From Marchantia polymorpha subsp. ruderalis (Eukaryota > Streptophyta > Marchantiopsida > Marchantiales > Marchantiaceae): a stretch of 64,000 nucleotides of DNA. The stretch's first letter is position 1. The number at the start of each line of letters is the position of its first letter. Positions 40,207-52,539 of the stretch are shown here, one piece after another. The position numbers were made by a program, and so were the translations under genes. The notes under the pieces were generated by a model that saw only the letters and a program-made list of their open reading frames with translations, did not search any database and was not told where the DNA came from. The stretch is taken from NCBI GenBank assembly GCA_037833965.1, contig AP031358.1, positions 4,534,001 through 4,598,000 on the forward strand, read 5' to 3'.

Positions 40207-41020
40207 CCTCAGAATTACTTTCAGATACAAGTTTACCCACTAGTATCGACGAATAACTCCTATAGAATTATGACTTTCAGAAAATGCCAGTAAGACATAT
40301 ACATAATTTATTTTCTTAAGTAGAATCAAAAGACACCGACAATCACTACAAGTAAAAAGCGAGATGAAACCAGGGGCCAGTAATAATGAAAAACAATGGG
40401 AAATTTGTAATACATGACTAACTTGTAGAAATATCTATATCCAGGTAAAACAACTACTTACAACATCAACAACATTCTCCTTTGCCCATAGAATGCACTC
40501 AGTACTGTGACGACTGCAATTGTTGCCTTAGACGCAACAGACTTGATAAATGATATGTTAGAGATGTAGCCTCCCGATAGTGTTACTCACTGGTAACACA
40601 GTTATTTGGTACTCTCTCTCTTGCAGACCCTGATCCGCATGAGGACCCTGCCTTGCACAGTGTAGAGAAGACCATTGTGATTGATAGTGGTACGACCTGA
40701 TTGTCTTCACAGTAGGGCGATGAGGGGAGTTCCACTTAATAAAGTTGTAAGTAGAAATGTGCCTCATCACAATGTGCGATTGACGTATGTACAGGTTTGC
40801 CAATACATGTAGAATATATAAAACCCGACTAGATTTTTGATGTACAAGTAAATCCTGGAATGAACGATGTCTGATCCACAATTCCTGCTTTGCCGTAACA
40901 TCTATCTATGGTCAGTCTTGTTTTTGACTCTATAACATTCAGCACGGACAGGAACATGCGTGTAAGCAACCTTGAGCTTTGGTTCACTGACAAGAGTACA
41001 TTTCTCTATTACGGTGACAT
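40207..41020. other. Intergenic DNA
   Basis: No supported gene. On the + strand around 40610-40690 an acceptor-like tctctctcttgcag precedes about 23 open codons that then stop. This could be an exon relic, but I recognise no family. Confidence 0.35.
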
Positions 41021-41023
41021 CTA

Positions 41024-41532
41024 TGAGATATCAACTCCAGTTACATGTAGTTCTTATTGTTTACAAATCATTTGATTTGTCAATATCCTATTGGCCAATA
41101 TAGGCTATCAATTCCTATATAGCCAATATAGGAATTGATAGCTTTGATTCATTTTGATATTTTCCCTTTATAAATTAGGGTGATTTAAAGTTAGTGAGCG
41201 GATGAAGAGATTTCTTACAGTTAGAGGATTTCAAGAAAGTCGAGTGTGAGATTTGGGAAATACATTGAAAGAAAGAAAATCATATGTAAATAGAGGTTTG
41301 TCTTGCTTGGGAAACAAAAGTGATTGTTTTGTATATATTTCTCACAAGATTGAAATTTTGGAAAGACAAGCGAAACGAAAAAGTCCATTGATCTTGGTTA
41401 TATACTCAAACTAGCTTCATTGATGAGTTTGCGAGACTAGGCTTTCGAACTAAATCTTGTCAATCAATTTTTGTGTTCGTTTATGTGTGTGGATTGTGAT
41501 TTGTGTTGGTTTTGAGAATGAAAATCCATACA
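41024..41532 (+). repeat. 5' LTR of the copia element
   Basis: Starts tgagatatcaactccag and ends tccataca. Matches the 3' LTR in blocks: gatttgtcaatat, gctttgattcat, tttataaat.agggtgattta, ggtttgtcttgct, gtgtatatttctca. It carries a private inverted duplication at 41104-41142 (gctatcaattcctata, 7-nt loop, exact complement) that the 3' LTR lacks. Confidence 0.85.
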
Positions 41533-41533
41533 A

Positions 41534-41545
41534 TGATATCAGAGC
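41534..41545 (+). other. Primer-binding site, initiator tRNA-Met type
   Basis: tgatatcagagc directly after the 5' LTR differs at one base from tggtatcagagc, the sequence complementary to the 3' end of plant initiator tRNA-Met used by most plant copia elements. Confidence 0.8.
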
Positions 41546-41699
41546 ATCAATCTTGATTTTACAGCTTTGTAGATTCTAACTCCTTCGTTCTATTCATCCT
41601 AGCGGAGTCGGAAGCATCGAATCGCCTTGCAGAGCGCAACTTCGAGCAAAAAAGGAGCAACGATCTTCCACACCAAAGTGTATTAAATGTCAATTCTTG

Positions 41700-42401
41700 G
41701 ATTACTTTGCCGGCAATGAGAATAGACATCGAGAAATTTGACGGCACTTGAGATTTTTGCATCTGGCGTCCAAAATCTCAAACGCTGCTCGCCCAGCAAA
41801 GACTACTCATGGTCATCTCTGATCCAATGTTATGATCTACAGACATTTTTCAAAATCAAAGAGACAAAATATCTGAAACGGTTATGGGTAAGATCATCTT
41901 TCATCTGTTTGAACGATTATCCGTTCAATTGACAAGAAAAACACATCAGAGAAGGCGTTGAAGAAGCTTGAGGAGATGTTTCAATCTCGGTCCCTTTCCA
42001 ACAAGATCTACCTAAGGGAGAGTATTTTTGGGTTCAGGATGGATCATGCAAAGTCATTAGAAGCTAACTTAGACGAGTTCTTGAAGATGACGATCAAGCT
42101 TGCAATTTCTGACAACAAGGAAGAGCTCAACGACAAAAATAAATCAATCATTATTCTTAATTTTCTTTCAAAAGCATACAGGGTGGTGAAATCGGCAATC
42201 AAGTACGGCCGGTTATTGATCATCCTAGATGAAATGATATCCGCGCTCAAATCCAAAGACTTGGAAATCAAAATAGACAAGAATATCTTTGGTGATGGCA
42301 AAAATCACATGGTTTGTGGCCAACAGCAGCACAAGAACACAAATGGAAGCAATTTGAAGCCCAAGATTCACGACAAAGCATCTACAAAGAACAAAAAATA
42401 G
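41700..42401 (+). pseudogene. copia gag remnant
   Basis: The frame from about 41713 reads RIDIEKFDGT, a stop, then a F-C-I-W-R-P-K-like stretch that matches the usual copia gag opening (FDG..F..W). The following open part (41958-42401) has the leucine-rich UBN2-like body typical of these gag proteins. At least one stop and one frameshift separate the parts; the zinc-knuckle region is not recognisable. Confidence 0.7.
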
Positions 42402-42580
42402 AATCTCTACTCCAACGCCGACAAGAATTGCTTTTAATCCAACAAGATAGGTCACATCAAGAAGTATTGTTACTCATGAATTAAGAAGAACAAGTAAAAT
42501 CAAACCAGTATATCACAAGATCACCAAGATTCATCAAACTTTGATGATGGTTACAACGATGGCAAAGTTTTCATGAAGTC

Positions 42581-43560
42581 ATGAAATCTCAAGCCTCGGA
42601 TTGGATACTTGACTCTAGTTGCACCTATCATATGACACACAACAAGCATTACCTGTCAAACTACCAAGAATTCCATGAAGGGAAGGTAATAATGAATAAC
42701 AAACATTCTTCTTATGCTACTGGTATAGGATCTCTTAGCATCAAGATGGTAGATGGTGTTGTGAAAATTTTTGCAAGTGTTATACATGTACCTGAATTGT
42801 CTAAAAAACCTATCTCTATTGACTTTCTTCATGATTTGAATAATACTAAGAAGATTACAAAAGGTTTTATTGTTTTGAAGTATATCAAGATAACATGTTC
42901 ATATTATCTCATTGGAGAGACAATCCTTGGAGATGTGTCAATTGTCACTATCTACAATGATTGCAAAGCTACATTTTGGCACCAAAATCTTGGCCATATT
43001 AGTGAGAAGGGTCTACAATTGATGAGCAACCAGAATTGCTAGGAATGTACAAAGTCAGCAAACTTGATTTGTACGAGCATTGCATTTTGGCAAAACAACA
43101 CAGGCAGAAATTCCCAACCAAAAAACACAAGTCTACACAAGTTCTTGAGTACATTCATTAAGATTTGCAAGAATGTCAAGTTCACCAACGCATGGTGGTT
43201 ATTTCTATTTCTTATCTATCATTGATGACTTCTCTAGAAAAGTTTGTATATATTTGTTAAAACACAAAAATTAGAATTCTAAAAATTTAAGGAATGAAAA
43301 ATTTTGATTTAGAATTTTGATTAATAAAAAAGTTAAGACTTTAAAAACATATAATGCTCTTGAAGTTTGTAATTCTAAGTTCGATCATTTTTGTGCCAAT
43401 GAGAATATTCAAAGATCTAAAACGGTGAGACTAATTCTTCAAGAAGATGGAATTGCTTAAAGAATGACAAGAAGCATGCTATTCAATTCCGGGTTGTCTA
43501 AGGTTTTTTGGGATGATGCAATGATCATCATTGCATATCTTGTGAAAAAATGCTCTTGAG
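42581..43560 (+). pseudogene. copia protease and integrase remnant
   Basis: Reading from 42581, WILDSSCTYHMT is the copia aspartic protease motif (usual D-S-G/S-C..H). FWHQNLGHIS near 42975 is the gag-pre-integrase zinc motif region. Around 43195-43260 the SIIDDFSRKV string is the integrase core with its first catalytic Asp region. Stops and frame changes occur after 43040 and 43260. Confidence 0.75.
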
Positions 43561-44249
43561 TGTAAAGATGCTATGTGAAAAGTGCCATTGAGTTCAAGAC
43601 ACTAGAAGAAAAGTGGAGTTCAAGGCTAGTTGATGTCAATCATTTGAAAGTTTTTGGATGCTCTGCCTATGTTCATCAAAGTCAAGTAAAATTGGAGCCA
43701 GAGCCATCACATGCATGTTCCTTGGCTATCCGCAAGGAACAAAGAGTTATCAATTGTGAGTAAGGGAAGGAAATGGTTTCAAAATTATCAATAGCTTTAT
43801 ATACAGAGACATGATATTTAATGAGACTATTTTTCCTTATCAATCATGTGTTGATCCAAGTTCTATTTTTGCGAGTGTCAGTAACGTGCATAAACCTTAG
43901 AGAACATTTTTCAAGTGGAGCCAGTTGTTCATGTTACTCCTCCACGAGTCCAAGGTCAAAGCACCTTGAGTGATCATGAAGTTCAGTACATACAAGTTCC
44001 ATATCATGTCACTAAACTAAGTGATGAAATTGGTCAGGATTAAAACAACTGCAAGCAAGAGGTAACAAGCCACAACAGCTCAGAGCAATCTCAACAATAA
44101 CATGACTTCTTTTTCACTATGGACAAAAAAAATGTCAAGGGCTACACAAAGATATGGCTTCTCCACGTACTTTGAGATCCTTGTCTACGCGTTCACATCA
44201 GCCTTGAAGATTAAAATGAAGAATTCCTCTACTATCAAGATGTTGTTGG

Positions 44250-45960
44250 ATTAGACTCAGAAAAATGGAAGGAAGCCATGAGAGATGAAATAGAATCGTT
44301 GTACATGAACAAAACTTGGATCATGGTTCCAAGACCTAAAGATCCAAAGTAAGTGATGTGTCGATGGTTTTACAAGAAAAAAGAAGTCGTGGTTAGTTCT
44401 AACAAGCCTCGGTGGAAAGTCAGACTAGTGACAAAAGACTTCACACAAGTTGAGGGAATCTAGTATAATGAAATTTTCTCACTTGTGGTGAAGTACAAGA
44501 CCATAAGAATTATTCTTGCGCTCGTGTTCCAATGTAATTTGGAATCACAACAAATGGACGTGGAATCAACGTATTTTCACGACAACCTGGAAGAAGTGAT
44601 TTACATGGAGCAGCCACCAGAATACGAAGTGCATAAAGTCAAAGACATGATGTGTTTACTAAAGAAATTGCTGTATGTTTTGAAGCAATCACCGCATCAA
44701 TGATATGAGTGTTTCGACACATTCATGCATGAGCAAAGATACAACAAGAGTTCCAATGAGGCATGCTTGTATTTCAAAGAAATTGAAGTATTGAAAAACA
44801 TCTATCTACTCTTGTATGTACATAATATGTTATTGATCAACAGCTCAACCTAAAAGTGTCAGAACTCTAGAATATATAAGTGTTTCGACACATTCATGCA
44901 TGAGCAAAGATACAACAAGAGTTCCTATGAGGCATGTTTGTATTTCAAAGAAATTGAAGTATTGAAAAATATCTATCTCCTCTTGTATGTAAATAATATG
45001 TTATTGATTAGCAGCTCAACTTCAAAGTGTTAGAACTCTAGAATATTTTGAGCAAAGAATTAGATATGAAAGATTTAGTTGATTCTACAAGAATCCTTGG
45101 AATTAGCATCAACAGAGACAAGAGAAATGATTCATTGGCATTGTCACAGCGTGGTTATTTGGAGAAGCTAGTTGACAAATTTGCCATGAGAAATGCAAAG
45201 CCAATGATTCAACCTTTGATAAATCATTTCAAACTTTCTGCAAATCAATGCTCTATGTCAACATTAGCAAAGCAAACCACGGAAGATGTTCCATATTCCA
45301 ATAGAGTTGACTCTGTTATGTACATTATGGTGTATAATGTACCTAATATTGACCGAATATTGCCTGTGCCATTAGTGTTCTTAGCATTTACACGTCAAAT
45401 CTTGGCAAGGAACATTGACTAGCTATGAAACATCTTCTTAGATATTTGAGAGTCAACAATTTTGATGTGGATTTCATGTATTACAAGAGAATTAGTTCAG
45501 TTCTGGTGGAGATATATGTAGATTCTGATTACACATGGATAAAGACAACATGAAATCTACTACAACTCATCAATTCTTGATATCGGCAATTGCATGAACT
45601 GGAAGTCGATGTTACAACCTGTTATAACTTTGTCCACAATAGAGTCAAAGTATATTGCTGCCATTGAGGCAGTGAAGTAGGCACATGGATTCAAAGCCTG
45701 CTAGAGGAGTTACATGTGTTTCAAGGTACAATAACATTCTTCTCCTGTAGTTAGAGTGCAATCCATCTGTGCGAGAATTTGGTGTTCCACGATAGAACAA
45801 AGCATATTGAACTCAAGTATCATTTCATTAGAGAAAAAATCACCGATAACGACATCAACATTGCAAAAATCAACATTGATGACAAGCCGACAATGGCACA
45901 AAAGTGTAACTTTGGGGAAGTTTCGATCATGTCTAAAGGATCTCAGAGTTGATGCAATGT
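44250..45960 (+). pseudogene. copia reverse transcriptase and RNase H remnant
   Basis: W-K-E-A-M-R-D-E-I near 44270, the block QQMDVESTYFHD near 44550, and a YVDD-like catalytic box seen as YVHNML and YVNNML mark the polymerase. ESKYIAAIEAVK near 45640 and the H-I-E-L-K-Y-H-F block near 45795 mark RNase H. In-frame stops occur near 44352, 44461 and 44701. The two Asp of the YVDD box are replaced, so polymerase activity is excluded. Confidence 0.8.
44710..45051 (+). repeat. 171-bp tandem duplication across the reverse transcriptase active-site box
   Basis: Unit 1 44710-44880, unit 2 44881-45051, both starting tgtttcgacacattcatgca. The period is 57 codons, so frame is kept. Each unit contains its own altered YVDD box. 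Confidence 0.9.
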
Positions 45961-46053
45961 GATTGAACAAAATCGAACAATGAATCAATGAAGAACGAGT
46001 ACCAAATTTGAGTACATGTGATGAAGATCAAAATTGAAGACTGAGGTGTAGAT

Positions 46054-46546
46054 TGTGAAATATCAACTTCAGTCTCATGTATTTATTGTTTAGTAATCAG
46101 CTTGCCAATTTGTCAATATACTATGGACAATTGACGACTTTGATTCATTCAAATATTATTTTTTTATAAATAAGTGTGATTTAGAGTTACTTGGCGTATT
46201 AAAGGATTTATTATAGTTAAATGATTTCAAAAAAAGTCAAAAAGATAATGAAAATTGAAAAACACATTGAAAGAGAGAATTATATATGAGAAAAGGTTTG
46301 TCTTGCTCAGAAACAGATGTGATTGAATTTGTGTATATTTCTCATCGGACTAAATTCCGGTGAGAAAGATAAATCCGATGACATTGATCTCGATTATAAA
46401 CTCAAACTACCTCCATCGAAGAATCCATGAGTACTAGACTTTCAGGCTCAACCATCACGAGTAATAGACTTTCAAACTCAACCTCGTCAACAAATTCTGT
46501 GTGTTAACTATGATTTCTATTGGTTTTGGGTATGAAATTCCCTACA
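46054..46546 (+). repeat. 3' LTR of the copia element
   Basis: Starts tgtgaaatatcaacttcag and ends ttccctaca. Aligns with 41024-41532 with many substitutions and indels. Confidence 0.85.
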
Positions 46547-47349
46547 ACAACATTTGGTTACAGTTTACTGTTAGAGGTACGAACCACAACGTATGTAATG
46601 GTCGATGACAGCAGGCCTTAAACGACGAAACTATTTCGGTGCTATCACATTCTTTCCATTCTTTATCATAGAGAAGGCATTCTTCATAGCATGCTCCCTC
46701 TTACATAAATTGGTTCTAGTCGGTATGTTGAAACAGATTGGTTTGTGCGATGCCTTCTACAATGCACGATTGTTATTCTTCTGTTTTCTTCGTCATGAAA
46801 TTATCAGCTAACATTTTTAAACTGTATAGATGAGAGGAATAATCAATATATAGATAAGTGTGAAGTGTCCTCGTATGCAGATCACTCAAGTGTGAGAAGA
46901 CTGTGTTCAAGCTCATGTTTACAGACAAGAGATTACTGTAGTTAATCTATCAAGGGTAACACAGCAATCACCTCAGGTTTAGACGAGTAAGGTTCTTCTG
47001 AGAGTAGAAAGAACTTTGATTGGTTTCTATTACGTACTGGAAGCTAACCACTTTCAATACATTCAGATCCTCTGTTCCAGACGTTGAAAGACAACCTAGT
47101 AGAACGACCATTCCATGTACATCAGAATGGATTATGACAATAACGTCCTCATCCTCTCATTCATTACATTGAATTTCCCAATATCTCATGGGCTGGTCCT
47201 TACCGGATATCGTTTGGACATTGCGCTGTAACAAAACGATGACCCTAGAAACTGATGTTAGGCCTACAGGTAGCTTTCTTCACGCCCGTCATCCTCTTGA
47301 ACTCTGCAGTTCCTGGATCAGGAAGTTTCCGACCGACGAGGCCAAATGC

Positions 47350-50346
47350 TCAGATTTTATAGCACCTGTATCCATCCTCAGGATCAACCATTCCCTCCGC
47401 CCAGTCGCCCAATTTTTGGCCTCCGAACACAAGTTGCTTGATTCCAACGTGACTGATGAGAGAGAGCACAGCGCACCAGGACAAACTTATTAGACACCAC
47501 AGACAAAGTAATAAACGCAACAAAGAGCATCCAATAGTATCACCATTTAGTACTCGTATTCTCAATTGTGCTCAAAACGTACAAAGAGATGCCGACTTCT
47601 CCTATAAGAGTCGAATACCTTACAAAGAACGGAGAAAAAAACCGATCTGAGGATACAGAAGGAAACTTACTCCGAACTGACTGCAGAAAATGCATTGATA
47701 AGCACGTCCATCGCTACAGGATCAGATGTTCCAAAATCGACCCTGCCCACATTACAAACAAGAGGCAATGACATATAAGCAAAGACGGGTAGATCATTCA
47801 CTCAACTCTACAGGAAAAAATACCAGCCCAAAGTTGATGAATAACCTGGTAAGCAGATGCTTCCACCCAAGATCAGACATATCGAAACTGCTGCAGCAGA
47901 ATGTTGTAGGCTTACTTTTTTGGCAGCAAATGGAAAAGACGTAAACTAAGACCTACTATTTCTCAGTTCCGGTCTGTACGACTTTGCACAAAGCGTGGAG
48001 TAAGAGAAGTGGCGTACCAAAAACGCCCCCAATTGTCTTGAAACTCGAGATCTCCTATATTGTGGAATGCAGATGGTAGCGCCTCAGCAGCTCTGTCATT
48101 ACTGTAACTCAGCCTTGCATCGATTGGCAGCTGCGTCAACTGCGGTACAAGAATGGCAATCAAATCTGAGCAAATCTACAATGATGTCATAAACTGCTGC
48201 TAGTAGATTTTAAGGAGAATTCAAATATATCTCCTGACTTTCACTAACTGAAAGCTAAATTTTACAAAAGTACCGCGCAAATCAGTTGGAAGACATGAAA
48301 CCCACAAATATGGGCACAAAGTAATATAATTAATAAACCCTGAAAGGCAAGCATAGATCGCACCAAAAGATTCCAACAGATCAGCACAAAATTGCACAGA
48401 AAATCTTGTAACCGGTTGGAACTAGTCCGGGTTAACTTAGAAACGACCGCATAGATCTTCCTATCGGATACCTAGATCTGGAGATATCCTTTTTTTGAAG
48501 GCACAAACGATTATCGCACCTGCATGTTCATTGAATTGAATGCCCCCAATCGGCCCAGGAGATACCAAGACCTCAATACCTGTAGAATCAAACCAACAAA
48601 AAGTCACACATCTACCAATTGGGTGAGCCCAGAGAAGTGAACATAGCCGATCTCTCGACATCAAAAAATGTAACGTTTGAGCTTCTCAAGCGCAAAGTCT
48701 ACGGCATGACAAATGCACTGTACAAAATCTCAACCAGCAAATGTGGACCATGATGAGAATCAACAAATCCGTTCGTATTCTTATGCTTCATTTGATGGAA
48801 TGAAGATCAAAACTCACACTGCCGATGGTTTCCAAATCCTTGTCGGAGGGGGATCCAAACAGCTCCAACCACACATGGGCGTCCGTTGCATCAAAACTGG
48901 CAGAAACATGCAGACTTCAGTGTAATGCTTTCATGTCTTATCTTCCTTGCCTTCAAAGTTGCTAGCCTTATCCCGGGTCCCGTAAATCATGAAGAAAAAC
49001 TTTTCTCGTACTTCAGGGTATTTACGAAGGCAACTCTTCAGCATTACAGTACTTATAACCAGGCGCATTAACTGAAAACTCCCTCACTACGTGCTATTTC
49101 AGATTTGGCTACAGGAGAAGCGATGATTCTGACATACATGTACATTAACTGAGAGTTCTCCCGTACTTACTCGGCTTTGAATGTAACAGTCATCGGTATG
49201 GCTGATCCTGTAACAGGACTTAAAATGTCTCGTCCTTTCCTCCTCACCCTCTCCTCTACCTGCAAAAATATTCTAGTTACACAGAAGCCCCAAGATGACT
49301 ATGACGACAGGCGAGGCAGAGCACATACTTTCGTTTTTTCCTTCAAAATAGAAATTGGAGAAGATTCCCGAGAAGAAATCATTCAAGATGATCAAACTCC
49401 ATAGTATGTACTCTTGACAGCAGAACCTGCCACGAATAAGAGTCCGTGTGCGTGCGGAAGTCACATCAAGATAAAAGGCACGATGGCTCAAGAGCTCTAC
49501 CCTCTTACGCATTTCCTCCGGATTGCCAAAACTGTCGCCAATAATTTCGCGAAGCTCGACGTCGTCCTTGCACGCATCCTCTAAAATTCTGTGTATCAAA
49601 GATAACACACTATAAATTCGTTCTCACCGGATTGAGATCAACGATCAGGGGGTACTGTTGTTCGAATTCGAGAAACAAACAGGAGTGGTCATGAAACTGT
49701 CGAAGAAAAACTAGAGAAGGAAGACGACAGAGATGACCACCATGAATATTCTTAAAAAAAAAAACGCAAACAAAAGCCTTCTGTGACCTTCGGAGCTAGA
49801 CCACCACTAGAATCTCTGTGCAAGATTCTTGCATCCCTTGAATTCGGACGAATTCGACGAATTCAATAATTCACGAACTTTCAAATTAAAGACGAACACT
49901 CGAGAAGAGGAGAAAATCGTATCGTACGTCGCCCATTCGGGATATTGAGCTCGACCTTGCCCTTCCTTGCGCCTCTTCTCCTCTTGGGCTTTATTCAGCC
50001 GCCTCTCCCTGGCACCGGATTTACTGCCTACCACTATACTCGTTTTCTCTGCCCTGCCATTACTTGCACCGCTCACATTGCTGCCACTACTGCCACTACT
50101 ACTACTCGCCTCCACAGCAACGAAGCATCTGCCTGGCTTTCTTCGCGCACCGGAATTGAAATTCACGCAGTCAAAATTGCACGTCCCCTCGAGCGGGAAC
50201 CCCTCACGACCGAAACTGCTCGAACAACTCCTCCCAGAACAAGGAGCTGTAAAACAGGACCCTAGATTGCAGACCAGGTCACTGCCGCGAACTGAGCTCA
50301 AAACTCCAGCCATCGTTCCCAGGCTCATCACAACATCATCGTACAC
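47350..50346 (-). CDS. DUF3531-family plastid protein (8 exons, 343 residues)
   Basis: Exons on the - strand: 50346-49928, 49588-49501, 49259-49171, 48896-48818, 48579-48520, 48139-48018, 47742-47671, 47452-47350. All introns are GT-AG and phases join without a stop. The mature part carries strings that I associate with the DUF3531 proteins of plants and cyanobacteria: YPEWA near 135, DDVELR, GNPEEMR, a VEERVRRKGRD helix, WLELFGSPSD, SWYLLGRLGAFNS, LEFQDNWGRFWVDFGTSDP, and a C terminus LVFGGQKLGDW..GM. The first 75 or so residues are Ser/Gly-rich with few acids, as in chloroplast transit peptides; a basic E/R/K helix follows. The molecular role of this family is not known to me. Start: the upstream-most ATG is used; Met7 or Met12 are alternatives. 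A broken copy lies at 21480-22950. Confidence 0.88.
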
Positions 50347-51260
50347 AGCTCAGAATGCACACCTTCTGTGCTCTGCATCACCCCTCTGCGCTTTCAAATC
50401 CGCCCAGACATTTACGACGATTCTCCCCACGGCATAGTCTACAGCTGAATCGTTCGTTCCAGCAGCTAGAAATTCAGAAGAGTGCAGATGGTCCCCGGAC
50501 ACTCGGGATTCAGCTCTGCTACTGCTGCTGCGGACCACGAAGAAGCACAGACAGGACAGTGTTACCCCTCGCCTGCCTTTGTCTCTTCTCCGCCTCCTCG
50601 GAAACGCTCCTTCGCAGTTGACCGCTGTTTACCGTGCCTACGTATCCCCGCCCCGACCTCCGTAGCGTAGAGTCCGTGGATCTGGCCGCCGTCGGTGTCA
50701 TCCGACGGCCGTCATCCTTCCGTGCTAACCCTGGGTTCGAACGGTTCCCTTCCGAGGCGACGGTGACGGAGAGCTCTCTTGTTACCACGCAGGATAAGAT
50801 GAAAGGAAAATTCCGGCGAATACGCTACTGACACGTCCTTGTGAAGGTGCGGAGGTGGAAACGCTCTCCGGCCACGTCGTCGTGTTGTTTTGACCACGTA
50901 GGATGGTTTCAACTGCAGTTCGCGTCTTGGCTCTTGCTCGTCGTTGTTCTCGGATAACCGTTAGCATGCGGGAATCTTGTTGCGGGGTGAGGCTCGGTTT
51001 GGTGCGATGTGAAGGAATAAGTGGAATTAGATTCGTTAATTTGATTAGATTAGAGGAATTGGAATACTTGATTTTAAATAAAAGGAAGAAGAAAATGCAG
51101 ACCTTTTCCATTCGGATTCCAGCTGAATTTCTGGGTCATGATATGCGAGGGAAGCTTGCCATGTCAAAAGAAAAGTGGGTTTTAACTTCTAAGCCAGATG
51201 AGAGGAATCTTCGTGTAAAAAGATGTGTCAACGTATCCAGTATAATACACAGGTGATAAA
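50347..51260 (-). promoter_or_regulatory. GC-rich upstream region of the DUF3531 gene
   Basis: Composition changes sharply to GC-rich just upstream of the start codon and returns to AT-rich past 51260. Several overlapping open frames on both strands reflect low stop-codon density. No core promoter motif stands out. Confidence 0.4.
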
Positions 51261-52320
51261 ATGTAAAGGATTAGCATACTCTAAGCAACAATTTCAAAAA
51301 AATTCCAAAATTGAAATAAGTAAACTTATTCTTATTATTGTGTCTCAAATATCTACCTTTTATGAATGAAATTTAATTTTGTTATCCCAAGTAAGCAATA
51401 TGGTGACTTCTTACCGTACTCTTTATATATATATTCTCAAATTTACGCAATTGTCTGTTGTGATAAACCACATCTCTCGATCGACGTATAACGGAACTTT
51501 TGAAACTAAGATGTTCTTGTTCATTCATATTTAAATAACTTCAAAATGAATTAAAATTTTTAAATCATGATAATTTTGTACAAAAACAACTCATTTCAGC
51601 AACACATTTCAGCAAATGATATCTATTGCATGGTTTGAAAATGAATTTCAAACTAGCACTGATTGTAAAGGTGAAGTGGCCTAATCAAACTATACCAAGA
51701 AAGCTTAGTGTTATGAAATATGTATTTTGTTCCTTTCTTGATATAAATCGTTTTAAAATCAGCTTTACTATTTTAGAAAATGTGAATTTCTACCTATTTT
51801 TGAGTATGAAAATTTTTATAATCATGAAAAGTATATAAGAAATTCCATGTGAGAATGAGTTCAGTAAGTTATTAGGTTGGATTTATTTGAACGCTGCAGA
51901 AATGTAGTTTTTGGGCGACTTTCTTGGTCAGTCTATGATCTCATTTATATTCCAAGTGATATTAATCAGGCTATGTCATATCTTGATCGAAATAATCATC
52001 GTAGCCGCTATGATGATCTACATGTACATGATTTGCTCTAATTTACATTTTCTAATTAGGCGTGAATTATTTACCCCAAGCTTTTGATGGTCTCAAAATT
52101 GAGACCGAGATCATCGACAAAACATGAATTTTATTCAAAGATACTTAACATCCAAAATAAGAACCTATATAAATAACTGAAGTGATTCTCTCACAGAAAA
52201 ATAATTACGGACCAGATAAAAACCCTCATAAATGAATGAAAGAAGTATATGAAAACCAACTGGTATATATAGTAGTACAGAAAATTAGAAAAAGCTTTCT
52301 GCACTCCTCCTTAGTCAAAT
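51261..52320. other. AT-rich spacer
   Basis: No supported gene between the DUF3531 and LUC7-like genes. A 70-codon frame at 51626-51838 has no recognisable features. Confidence 0.5.
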
Positions 52321-52539
52321 ACCTTTGCTGAAATGCTTACTTCTACCACTTCTGATGTGGAGGAAGAAAAGATGATTGGATTCTTCCTCTCACATAAATT
52401 CTCGGTCTCCCTGCCCATGTACTCAACCAATGACCCAGCGCAAAGAATCGACGTAAGATTGATTGTCATCGATTACGTCGGCATGGTCTTGAGTACAAAG
52501 ATTCCGTTCCGTTCCGAAGGCCATTCACCTAAGACAATG

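Larger units (their letters stand above)
41024..46546 (+). mobile_element. Degenerate Ty1/copia LTR retrotransposon
   Basis: Both LTRs, a primer-binding site and the order gag, protease, integrase, reverse transcriptase, RNase H identify a Ty1/copia element. The order of integrase before reverse transcriptase separates it from Ty3/gypsy. The coding part is broken by many stops and frameshifts and the LTRs are clearly diverged with indels, so the insertion is old and inactive. I find no convincing target-site duplication. Confidence 0.9.

Noticed and set aside
49945..50437. 106- and 156-codon + strand frames
   Set aside because: They are antisense shadows of exon 1 of the DUF3531 gene, whose frame continues through seven further supported exons.
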